From: an uncultured Mycoplasmatota bacterium
GTDB taxonomy: Bacteria > Bacillota_I > Bacilli_A > RF39 > UBA660
Reading direction: 5' to 3'
NCBI GenBank assembly: GCA_946494435.1
Contig: CAMMBO010000021.1
Location: 1-14,554 of the forward strand
DNA length: 14,554 nucleotides
Shown here: one piece after another, positions 5,669-12,603 of the stretch
How positions within the stretch are numbered: position 1 is the stretch's first letter
Layout: each line of letters opens with the position of its first letter
Notes under the pieces: generated by a model
Databases searched by the model: none
Told to the model about the DNA's origin: nothing
What the model saw: the letters and a program-made list of their open reading frames with translations, nothing else
Made by a program: the position numbers and the translations under genes

Positions 5669-7633
5669 ATGAAAATAGTAAATATTAATAAACTAAAAGA
5701 TATATTATTATCTAAATTTAAATTAAATAGAGAAAAAAGTAATAAAATAGTTAAAACTCATAAAAAAGTAGAAAAAGCTTTAAAAGAGATAGAAGAAAAT
5801 CGCAATTATGCATGGGATCTAGATATAGAAAATCGTAATAGGGATAACTTAGATCATGAAGCTTTATTCTATAGAGGCAATGTAATTACTTTTAAAGAAC
5901 TTTTTGAAAAAAGAGATCAGGTAGCTAAATCATTAAAACAAGCAGGAGTTGAAAAAAATGACAAAATAGCTATCTGTATGTCTAACACTCCTGAATTTAT
6001 TTATTGTTTAATGGCTATTAGCAAAGTAGGGGCAGAAGCAACTATATTTGGAGAAAGCTTTGATAAAAAATATATAGAAAAAATTTTAGAAGGATGTACA
6101 GACAAAGTTTTCTTTGCCACTGATAATAAGTATGAAAAAATAAAGAGCTTTTTACAAAATAAAAATATAAAACATAAAGTAATAGCTTCACTTGCAGATT
6201 CTTTACCTAATGGAATTGATCCATACTATGAATTAGATAGAGACTTTTATGACTTTTCAAATAAAGTTCCAAAGCTTAAGAAAGAAGATAGAGGCATTGA
6301 TTCTTTCCAAGACTTTATTGATTTTGGTAAAAATTATGTAGGAGAAACTAGAGAAGCTGTTTCTTTAGATGATGATTTCTTAAGAAGTTTTACTAGTGGC
6401 TCTACTAGAAAGGGTTTACCAAAACAAATAGTTCATCCTCATCGTAGTTTAATTACTATGGCAAGATTTCATGATACAGACTTGTCGGGTTTACCTGCTA
6501 TGAATGATGTTAGAATGTTAGCCCATATTCCAACATACTCAAATACAGATGTTATTACTAGTATTTCTGATCCACTATCACAAGGTTGTAGTGCAGCATT
6601 AGAACCTATTTATGATATAAACTTTCATAATAGATCATTGGTAATTAATAAACCTAATGCTATACCATCTACTACTAGTTTTTTGATTCATTCTGCTAAA
6701 ACATTTGAAAAAGAATTTCCAAATGAAAAAATGGAACAAGCTTATATAGTAATAGCAGTAGGAGAACCTACAAGTAAAGGTGAAGAAAGATTAATAAATA
6801 AATGGTTAAAAGAGGTTAAAGCCGGAACAAAAAGAGTACCATTTCCTTTATCACCTGTAACCTTATCTTTAGGTGGTGGTGATTGTGAACATGGTGGTAT
6901 TTATTTCACATTATTTCATGCTTTAAGACAGAAAGTCTCTCTATCAAAAGATACATATGGCCTTACACCTTTTAAATGCGTAGAAGAAGCAATACTTGAT
7001 GAAGATGGTAATCATATAACTGATGGCAGCGTTGGTAGACTTGTTGCTATAGGACCTACTACTATGAAAAGATATGATGGCAATGAAGAAGCTACTAATA
7101 AGTTCTTTATTGAAGATGCAAACGGTAAAGTTTATGGTGATACTAAAGCTTGGGCTTCAAAAAATAAAAAAGGCAACACCATTATGCATGGTAGAATGGG
7201 CTCTGAATTTCATTTAAGTACTGGAGAAGAAATAGCACCTTATGTTATATCAGAAGCTATTCAAGAAGATTATCTAAACATTTTGTCTTGTGAAGTAATT
7301 AATGTTCAAACACCAGATGGGGAAGAAATTCCTATCGCCCACATAGAATTACAGCCAGATGCTAAAGATTATATGCCGGAAGTACTAATGAATGCTAAAC
7401 AAAAATTGAATTCTTTACTTCCTCAAGAATTATCTGAAAAAGTTACATTTAGACTTCATAATCTAGAAGATGAGTTTAAAGTTACTGGTTCTGGTAAAAG
7501 AAGCTTAAATGCTTTAGAGGAAGAAGGACTTACAGAAAAATGTTTTATTCCATCAAGAATTGATGGAGAAATATATTTTGTAAATTACAAACCAAACTCT
7601 ATAGATAATAAAAAGAAATTAGTTTTAAGTTAA
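5669..7633 (+). CDS. AMP-forming acyl-CoA synthetase/ligase-like enzyme (ANL superfamily)
   Basis: Adenylate-forming enzyme of 654 residues; family chemistry is activation of a carboxylate with ATP to an acyl-AMP, usually then thioesterified. Motifs in order: KIAICMSNTPEFIYCLMAIS at 99-118; the phosphate-binding loop FTSGSTRKGLPK at 241-252; YGLTPF at 430-435 in the adenine-binding region; YGD at 489-491, whose Asp binds ribose; hinge GRMG at 508-511 leading into the C-terminal domain; and GSGK at 607-610 with the probable catalytic Lys610. About 60 charged N-terminal residues precede the domain, and no membrane helix is seen. The substrate (fatty, aryl or amino acid) cannot be assigned. AAAGGAG precedes the ATG and the gene is cotranscribed with the 62-residue protein. 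The stop codon lies in the terminator stem. Confidence 0.8.
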   Translation: MKIVNINKLKDILLSKFKLNREKSNKIVKTHKKVEKALKEIEENRNYAWDLDIENRNRDNLDHEALFYRGNVITFKELFEKRDQVAKSLKQAGVEKNDKIAICMSNTPEFIYCLMAISKVGAEATIFGESFDKKYIEKILEGCTDKVFFATDNKYEKIKSFLQNKNIKHKVIASLADSLPNGIDPYYELDRDFYDFSNKVPKLKKEDRGIDSFQDFIDFGKNYVGETREAVSLDDDFLRSFTSGSTRKGLPKQIVHPHRSLITMARFHDTDLSGLPAMNDVRMLAHIPTYSNTDVITSISDPLSQGCSAALEPIYDINFHNRSLVINKPNAIPSTTSFLIHSAKTFEKEFPNEKMEQAYIVIAVGEPTSKGEERLINKWLKEVKAGTKRVPFPLSPVTLSLGGGDCEHGGIYFTLFHALRQKVSLSKDTYGLTPFKCVEEAILDEDGNHITDGSVGRLVAIGPTTMKRYDGNEEATNKFFIEDANGKVYGDTKAWASKNKKGNTIMHGRMGSEFHLSTGEEIAPYVISEAIQEDYLNILSCEVINVQTPDGEEIPIAHIELQPDAKDYMPEVLMNAKQKLNSLLPQELSEKVTFRLHNLEDEFKVTGSGKRSLNALEEEGLTEKCFIPSRIDGEIYFVNYKPNSIDNKKKLVLS

Positions 7634-7644
7634 TTTCTTTTTTT
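7610..7644 (+). terminator. Intrinsic terminator of the synthetase gene
   Basis: Perfect 12-bp stem AAAAAGAAATTA (7610-7621) with TAATTTCTTTTT (7631-7642), 9-nt loop and a T run. Almost all A-T pairs, so it is weak in energy but has a typical tail. The stop TAA (7631-7633) forms the start of the right arm. Confidence 0.65.
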
Positions 7645-7660
7645 CTTTTCTATTGACTAA

Positions 7661-7677
7661 TTAAGTGTTATACTTAA
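7661..7677 (+). promoter_or_regulatory. Extended -10 promoter with overlapping dyad, hybrid kinase gene
   Basis: TGTTATACT (7666-7674) is an extended -10 (TGn then TATACT) with no good -35; the TTGACT at 7653-7658 is only 10 bp away. The dyad TTAAGT-GTTAT-ACTTAA (7661-7677) covers the -10 and may bind a regulator. The start near 7681 leaves a leader of about 15 nt. Confidence 0.45.
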
Positions 7678-7695
7678 ATAGAAGGATGTGGTCAT

Positions 7696-9507
7696 ATGAC
7701 ACCAGGATTATTTTTTCCAACTTGTGCTATATTTTTCTCAATACTTTTAAATGTTATTTATTTTTCTAAACAAAGAGTAAAAAATACTGAAAATAAACTA
7801 TATCGCTTTTTAGTTGTAAGTAATCTTTTTGCTTTAATTTTTGAATATGCTTGTACTTTTTTTTCTAATAATTATATTCCTTTCATAAGTGATATGGTTT
7901 TAAAAATATATTTAATATTACTTTTAGTATGGATTAGTATATTTGTTATATATATGACTTACATTACCAAAAAGAATCATCAGATATTAAAGCCTTTTTG
8001 GATTGGAGCGATCAGTGTCTTTACAATTGCAGTTTTAATATTTCCTATTTCTTTTGAACAAACTGCTTATGGTCCCACTATTATAGGTATACCAGTAAAT
8101 GTTGTTTATCTAGCCAGTTTCAGCTTCATTATTATTTGGATGGGAGTATGTTTTATAAATAGAGGTTTTTACTTTAATAAAAAAGTCCTTCCTATTATGG
8201 TCTACATAGTTCTTGGTATGATAACTTCTATCATTCAAAAATTAATACCAGGTCTATTATTGATCACTCCAACAGAGACTTTGGTAACTTTCCTTATGTA
8301 TTTTACAATAGAAAATCCTGATATTAAAATGATAGAAGAATTAAACCTTGCTAAAGTCCAAGCTGAAAAAGCAAACAACGCTAAAACAGACTTTTTATCT
8401 AATATGTCGCATGAAATTAGAACTCCTTTAAATGCCATAACTGGGTTTGCAGAAGCTTTAAAAGACGAGAAAGACTTACCAGAAAGAGCAAGAGATGATG
8501 TTAATGATATTTTAATGGCAAGTGAGAGTTTACTTGAAATAGTTAATGGCGTTTTAGATATATCTAAAATAGAAGCAAACAAGTTAGAAATAATTAATAA
8601 TAATTATAATCCATATAAAATTTTTAATGATTTAACTACTTTAACTAAAGTAAGAATAGGGGAGAAACCAATTGAGTTAATTGTTAAAATAGATGAGACT
8701 ATTCCTAAAGTATTATATGGAGATCATACAAGAGTAAAACAAGTAATTCTTAATATTTTAACTAATGCTGCAAAGTATACCAAAGAAGGGCATATTATAT
8801 TTAAAGTTGATTCTTTAATTAAAGGCGATATTTGTAGACTTATAGTATCTGTAGAAGATACTGGTATTGGAATAAAACGTGATAAGATTGATAAACTATT
8901 TGATAAGTTTGAACGTCTTGATGAAGACCATAATACAACTATTGAAGGAACTGGACTTGGGCTTGCAATTACTAAGAAGTTAGTACAACTTATGCACGGA
9001 CAATTAGTAGTTCAAAGTGTCTATGGCAAAGGAAGTAAATTTACTGTATCAATTGACCAAAAAATCGCTCCATCTGATGTAAAACTTGAAGATACAATGG
9101 AAGTAAGTAGAGAAGAACTTACTAAAGATGAGGATGTTATTGGTAAAAGTGTTCTTGTAGTTGACGATAATAAATTAAATATTAAAGTTGCTACTAGACT
9201 TTTAGAAGAGTATGGAATAACAGTAGATAGTTGTATGAGTGGTGCTGAATGTTTAGAAAAAGTTAAATCTATAAAATATGATTTAATCTTTATGGATGAT
9301 ATGATGCCTAGAATGAGTGGAACAGAAACATTCCATAAACTAAAAGAAGACCCTAATTTTAATACACCTGTAGTAGTGCTTACTGCTAATGCTATTGCTG
9401 GTATGGAAGAGAAATATTTAAGTGAAGGATTTAATAGTTACTTATCTAAACCTATTGAACGTAAAGCACTAGATAATGTTATAAATAAGTATTTGAATAA
9501 TGAGTAA
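7696..9507 (+). CDS. Membrane hybrid sensor histidine kinase with receiver domain
   Basis: A 603-residue hybrid kinase. Hydrophobic stretches at about 5-23, 38-57, 66-90, 100-118, 131-152, 165-185 and 187-205 suggest a seven-helix membrane sensor without a sizeable extracellular domain. It is followed by HisKA with SHEIRTPLNAI (phospho-accepting His239), HATPase_c with N-box NILTNAA (Asn353, Asn357), G1 DTGIG at 388-392 and G2 GTGLG at 418-422. A REC domain at about 484-602 has the acidic pair Asp490-Asp491, phospho-acceptor Asp534 in FMDDMMP, Thr563 and Lys585. Phosphate should pass from His239 to Asp534 and then to an Hpt protein; the next gene encodes one. The signal is unknown. AGAAGGA precedes the ATG. 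Confidence 0.9.
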   Translation: MTPGLFFPTCAIFFSILLNVIYFSKQRVKNTENKLYRFLVVSNLFALIFEYACTFFSNNYIPFISDMVLKIYLILLLVWISIFVIYMTYITKKNHQILKPFWIGAISVFTIAVLIFPISFEQTAYGPTIIGIPVNVVYLASFSFIIIWMGVCFINRGFYFNKKVLPIMVYIVLGMITSIIQKLIPGLLLITPTETLVTFLMYFTIENPDIKMIEELNLAKVQAEKANNAKTDFLSNMSHEIRTPLNAITGFAEALKDEKDLPERARDDVNDILMASESLLEIVNGVLDISKIEANKLEIINNNYNPYKIFNDLTTLTKVRIGEKPIELIVKIDETIPKVLYGDHTRVKQVILNILTNAAKYTKEGHIIFKVDSLIKGDICRLIVSVEDTGIGIKRDKIDKLFDKFERLDEDHNTTIEGTGLGLAITKKLVQLMHGQLVVQSVYGKGSKFTVSIDQKIAPSDVKLEDTMEVSREELTKDEDVIGKSVLVVDDNKLNIKVATRLLEEYGITVDSCMSGAECLEKVKSIKYDLIFMDDMMPRMSGTETFHKLKEDPNFNTPVVVLTANAIAGMEEKYLSEGFNSYLSKPIERKALDNVINKYLNNE

Positions 9508-9520
9508 TTTATGCTATACT
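9493..9520 (+). promoter_or_regulatory. Promoter for the Hpt-REC gene, inside the end of the kinase gene
   Basis: TTGAAT (9493-9498), 16-bp spacer, TATACT (9515-9520) preceded by TGC as an extended -10. It overlaps the kinase stop codon. The dyad ATACT-CTT-AGTAT (9516-9528) covers the -10 and predicted start. The Shine-Dalgarno GGAGGG begins at 9529, leaving a leader of about 15 nt. Confidence 0.6.
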
Positions 9521-9541
9521 CTTAGTATGGAGGGTATTATT

Positions 9542-10318
9542 ATGAGAGATGTAAATTTACTTATTAATAATGGTGTAAATGTTAAAAAAAGTTTAGAATT
9601 ATTTGGAGATATGTCGACTTATGATGATACATTGGGCGACTTCCTTCAAGACATTAATGAGAAAGAAATGAAAATTAAACAAACTAAAGAAACTGGAGAT
9701 ATGGCTAATTATGCCATCTTAGTTCATGGTCTAAAAAGTGATGCTAAGTACTTTGGTTTTGACACTTTAGCAGAACTTGCTTATAACCATGAAATGGCTA
9801 GTAAAGAAAATAATATGTATTATGTAACTGAACATTTTGATGAATTAATAACTGAGCTCGATCGAATTGTCCACTTAGTTAAGCAGTATTTAGGAATGGA
9901 AGAAATTGGTACTGCTACTGCTTTTGTGGCCCCTAAAAAAGATCGAGCTCTTATTGTAGTTGATGATTCTGCTGTAATAAAAAATTTTATTAGCAAGATT
10001 TTTAATAATCAGTTTGAAGTATTAGTGGCTAATGATGGTAATGAAGCTTTACAAATGATTGCTAATAATAATGGTATTAAGATAGTAGGAATGCTCCTTG
10101 ATCTTAATATGCCTAACTTCAATGGCTTCCAAGTATTAGAATATTTTAAAAATAATAACTTGTTTGATTTGATTCCTGTTTCTATTATTACAGGTGTTGG
10201 TAATGATGAGTTAGTCGCTAAAGCTTTTAATTATCCGATAGTTGATGTATTAAGAAAACCATTTAATGAGAGAGATATAAAAGAAGTAGTAGAGAAAACA
10301 GTACAGTATGCTCATTAA
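9542..10318 (+). CDS. Phosphorelay protein with N-terminal Hpt and C-terminal receiver domain
   Basis: A 258-residue cytosolic protein. Residues about 18-118 form a helical Hpt domain with AILVHGLKSDAKYFG (phospho-accepting His62). After a short linker, a REC domain (about 135-256) has Asp141-Asp142, phospho-acceptor Asp187 in LLDLNMP, Thr217 and Lys239 in RKPF. No DNA-binding, GGDEF, EAL or other effector domain follows. It is the natural partner of the upstream hybrid kinase: Asp534 to His62 to Asp187. The start is the ATG at 9542, seven bases after GGAGGG; an in-frame ATG at 9500 lies before the predicted transcription start and lacks a Shine-Dalgarno site. The gene has its own promoter and terminator. 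Confidence 0.85.
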   Translation: MRDVNLLINNGVNVKKSLELFGDMSTYDDTLGDFLQDINEKEMKIKQTKETGDMANYAILVHGLKSDAKYFGFDTLAELAYNHEMASKENNMYYVTEHFDELITELDRIVHLVKQYLGMEEIGTATAFVAPKKDRALIVVDDSAVIKNFISKIFNNQFEVLVANDGNEALQMIANNNGIKIVGMLLDLNMPNFNGFQVLEYFKNNNLFDLIPVSIITGVGNDELVAKAFNYPIVDVLRKPFNERDIKEVVEKTVQYAH

Positions 10319-10338
10319 TTTGAGTATACTTTATTTTT
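10305..10338 (+). terminator. Intrinsic terminator of the Hpt-REC gene
   Basis: A 10-bp stem, AGTATGCTCA (10305-10314) with TGAGTATACT (10321-10330), one G-T wobble, 6-nt loop containing the stop TAA, and tail TTATTTTT. The right arm contains TATACT, which could act as the -10 of the next gene. Confidence 0.7.
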
Positions 10339-10347
10339 GGAGGGTTT

Positions 10348-11247
10348 ATGAATAGGATAGATAATAATACCTATGAAATAGAAATTAGTGATGTAAAAGA
10401 TTTGGTAAAAGAAAGAGACATTGATGCTAATAAAGGAGATTTTGGTAAAGCGGGTATTTATGGAGGTAGTATAGAGTATTCTGGAGCTTTAAAACTTGCC
10501 TATTTATCATTAGCATCTCTTAGAAGTGGTTGTGGTATTGGTAGAGTTTTAGTTAAAAAAGAAGTATTACCTTTACTTGGTCCTAATATTTTAGAACAGA
10601 CATTGTATATATTACCTAATTATGATGATAGTTTTTATGATAAATTAAAAGCTTCTATTAAAGATTTAGATTCTCTTGCTTTTGGTATGGGACTAGGTAG
10701 GGATGAGCACTTAGAAGAAATATTAGAATTTTTAATAAAAAATTATACTGGTAACTTAATAATAGATGCAGATGGCCTAAATACTTTATCTAGTATGGAT
10801 TTAGAAATATTAAAAGAAAGAAGATGTAATATCTTGTTGACTCCTCATCTAAAAGAATTTTCTAGACTTTGTAAAAAAGATATAGAAGAGATAAAAAAAG
10901 ATTCTTTAAACATAGTTAAAGAATTTGCTAGTACTTATAAAATAACTGTTCTTTTAAAAGGTCATACTACTATTATATCTGATGGTAATGATACTTATTT
11001 AGTTACTACAGGATGTGCTGGTATGGCTACAGCAGGTAGTGGGGATGTTTTATCAGGAATACTTGCAGGGCTTTTATCTTACCTTGACTTTAACCTTTTA
11101 TCAATATCTTTAGGAGTTTTAATAAATGGAATAGCAGGAATATTTGCTGAAGAAGATAATACAGATATATCTATGATAGCAAGTGACACTATTAATAATA
11201 TTGGTAATGCCGTTAAAGTAATTAGAGAGGGTAAAAATTATGGATGA
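10348..11247 (+). CDS. nnrD: ADP/ATP-dependent NAD(P)H-hydrate dehydratase
   Basis: Repairs hydrated NADH and NADPH (S-form NAD(P)HX) back to the normal cofactor with ADP or ATP in the cytosol. Ribokinase-like fold; family motifs are GDFGKAGIYGGSIEYSGAL at 30-48, SGCGIGRVLV at 60-69, GMGLG at 113-117, IDADGLN at 139-145, LLTPHLKEFSRL at 163-174, LLKGHTTII at 202-210, and GMATAGSGDVLSGILAGL at 225-242 with the probable catalytic Asp233. Its 299 residues are usual for the stand-alone dehydratase. The NnrE epimerase, often fused or next door, is not in the window. GGAGGG precedes the ATG directly after the upstream terminator. The 3' end overlaps the next gene by eight bases, so the two are translationally coupled. 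Confidence 0.88.
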   Translation: MNRIDNNTYEIEISDVKDLVKERDIDANKGDFGKAGIYGGSIEYSGALKLAYLSLASLRSGCGIGRVLVKKEVLPLLGPNILEQTLYILPNYDDSFYDKLKASIKDLDSLAFGMGLGRDEHLEEILEFLIKNYTGNLIIDADGLNTLSSMDLEILKERRCNILLTPHLKEFSRLCKKDIEEIKKDSLNIVKEFASTYKITVLLKGHTTIISDGNDTYLVTTGCAGMATAGSGDVLSGILAGLLSYLDFNLLSISLGVLINGIAGIFAEEDNTDISMIASDTINNIGNAVKVIREGKNYG

Positions 11248-11509
11248 GATATTTATAGCAATTGAAGGATTATTTGATTTACTAAGTGAATTTATATATG
11301 CTAGAGCTTTTAACAAAGAAAAATCTTTAAAGAGTCGTTTACCATATATAAGCACTTATGTTCTAACATTAATTATAATTATTGTATGTTTAACTATTGG
11401 CGGTATCTATTTAATTAAAGATGCTAATTTAATAGGCATCATTTTACTATTTTTTGCTTTCCTTTTTATTATGTTGATATATCCGTTTTTAAAAGCTTTT
11501 AAAAATTAA
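11240..11509 (+). CDS. Small membrane protein, two predicted helices
   Basis: An 89-residue protein of unknown function. The N-terminal 35 residues are amphipathic (EIFIAIEGLFDLLSEFIYAR), followed by basic KEKSLKSRLP and two strongly hydrophobic segments at about 40-60 (VLTLIIIIVCLTIGGIYL) and 66-85 (GIILLFFAFLFIMLIYPFL), joined by a short KDAN loop. The ATG overlaps the end of nnrD by eight bases, and AGAGGG upstream lies within that gene. Nothing in the sequence points to a shared task with nnrD beyond coexpression. Confidence 0.7.
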   Translation: MDEIFIAIEGLFDLLSEFIYARAFNKEKSLKSRLPYISTYVLTLIIIIVCLTIGGIYLIKDANLIGIILLFFAFLFIMLIYPFLKAFKN

Positions 11510-11538
11510 ATAAAGAATATATAAATTATGTAGGTTAA

Positions 11539-11584
11539 AGCCCTTTCCTGGGTTACTATCTAGAATAGAATAAAGGGAAGGGAG
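11539..11584 (+). promoter_or_regulatory. cotJ leader hairpin predicted to mask the Shine-Dalgarno site
   Basis: CCCTTTCCT (11541-11549) pairs with AGGGAAGGG (11574-11582) over nine positions with one G-T wobble, covering most of the cotJA-cotJB Shine-Dalgarno GAAGGGAG. A competing hairpin, AGCCC (11539-11543) with GGGTT (11550-11554), would use the same left-hand bases and free the site. This GC-rich island stands out in AT-rich DNA. Confidence 0.45.
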
Positions 11585-11590
11585 AAAAAT

Positions 11591-12022
11591 ATGAATAGAG
11601 ATTTTAATTATAACTATAACTGCTATCCTAATAATATGGATAGAGATATGAATAACCCTAAGTTCTTTACAGAAAGAGAAGGTTATTTAAGAGGGAATAT
11701 GTTTAGAAACTTATATAGTCAGTATAAGAATTATGAACCTGCTATATTAAGACCAACTAATGAACAAGAGGAGATGTTTTTAAGAATGTCTGAAGCAGAG
11801 TTTGCTGCTCATGACCTTAATTTATATTTAGATTTATATCCTAATGATGGTAATGCTTTAGATTTATTTAATAAATATAGAAAAGAAGCGAATAGATTAA
11901 TGATGGAATATGAAGAAAAATATGGTCCTATTCTAATCAGTAGTGATAGTCTAAATACTAGTCCATTCTTATGGCAAACATTAATCTTTCCTTGGAATAT
12001 GGAGGGATTAAGTAATGTTTAA
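11591..12022 (+). CDS. cotJB: Spore coat protein, CotJA-CotJB fusion
   Basis: A 143-residue protein. Residues 1-25 are Asn/Tyr/Asp-rich. EGYLRGNMFRNLYSQY at about 30-45 resembles the short CotJA core (G..F..L...Y). Residues 66-139 are CotJB: SEAEFAAHDLNLYLDLYP at 67-84, YEEKYGPI at 107-114, and a Trp-containing end (LWQTLIFPWNMEG at 127-139). In Bacillus, CotJA and CotJB are separate members of the cotJABC operon, needed to put the catalase-like CotJC into the inner spore coat; here they appear to be one chain. The gene overlaps cotJC by eight bases. No mother-cell (SigE/SigK) promoter was recognised upstream. CotJB identity is firm; the CotJA part is short and less certain. Confidence 0.8.
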   Translation: MNRDFNYNYNCYPNNMDRDMNNPKFFTEREGYLRGNMFRNLYSQYKNYEPAILRPTNEQEEMFLRMSEAEFAAHDLNLYLDLYPNDGNALDLFNKYRKEANRLMMEYEEKYGPILISSDSLNTSPFLWQTLIFPWNMEGLSNV

Positions 12023-12581
12023 ATATGCTAAGAGATTACAATATCCTGTCAATATTAAGAAAAAAGATATAGGTATGGCTAAACAGTTAATTACACAGTA
12101 TGGAGGTACTAATGGAGAACTTGCTGCAGCACTTAGATATCTTAATCAAAGATATACTATGCCTGATCAAAAAGGACAAGCATTGTTAACAGATATTGGA
12201 ACTGAAGAGCTAGCACATGTTGAAATGATATCTACAATGGTATATCAATTATTAAAAGATGCCACTGTAGAAGAAATGAAAGCAGCAGGACTTGCTCCTC
12301 ATTATGCAGAACATAAAAATGCTCTATATCCTACGGATGCTAATGGAGTGCCATTTACTGTTGCCTATTTTGCAACTACAGGAGACCCACTAGCAGACAT
12401 TATGGAAGATATGGCAGCAGAACAAAAAGCAAGAGCAGTATATGAAAACCTAATAGATCTTACAGATGATCCTGATGTTATTGGACCACTTTTATGGTTA
12501 AGACAAAGAGAAATAGTTCATTATAATGCTTTTGAAGATTTATTTAATTACTATGATAAAATGTTAAATAAGAAAAGATAG
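12015..12581 (+). CDS. cotJC: Spore coat protein CotJC, manganese catalase family
   Basis: A 188-residue ferritin-like four-helix protein of the manganese catalase family; in Bacillus it is a spore coat component. The dimetal ligands are in place: Glu35 in GELAAALRYLNQRY, Glu65-x-x-His68 in TEELAHVEM, Glu136 in DMAAEQKAR, and Glu166-x-x-His169 in REIVHYNAF, so peroxide disproportionation is possible. It starts with an ATG eight bases after GGAGGG and overlaps the cotJA-cotJB gene by eight bases. The C-terminus KKR-stop is encoded by the terminator arm. Free-living Mn catalases are longer; this size fits CotJC. Confidence 0.9.
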   Translation: MFKYAKRLQYPVNIKKKDIGMAKQLITQYGGTNGELAAALRYLNQRYTMPDQKGQALLTDIGTEELAHVEMISTMVYQLLKDATVEEMKAAGLAPHYAEHKNALYPTDANGVPFTVAYFATTGDPLADIMEDMAAEQKARAVYENLIDLTDDPDVIGPLLWLRQREIVHYNAFEDLFNYYDKMLNKKR

Positions 12582-12603
12582 ATGATGATGTCTATCTTTT
12601 TTT
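12573..12603. terminator. Bidirectional terminator shared by two convergent genes
   Basis: Perfect 10-bp stem AAAAGATAGA (12573-12582) with TCTATCTTTT (12591-12600), loop TGATGATG. Both stop codons, cotJC TAG (12579-12581) and the opposing TAG (12592-12594, minus strand), lie in the arms, so both proteins end in KKR. Confidence 0.85.

Noticed and set aside
7653..7674. TTGACT and TATACT as a standard promoter pair
   Set aside because: The spacer is only 10 bp; the extended -10 alone is the better reading.
8235..8582. Open minus-strand frame of 115 codons
   Set aside because: It is antisense to the HisKA region of the hybrid kinase, whose motifs clearly define the true frame.
9500..9541. Upstream ATG for the Hpt-REC gene
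   Set aside because: It lies before the predicted transcription start, overlaps the kinase stop and has no ribosome site; the ATG at 9542 has GGAGGG.
11119..11355. Open minus-strand frame of 78 codons
   Set aside because: It is antisense across the nnrD/small membrane protein overlap, both of which have good starts and family or membrane features.
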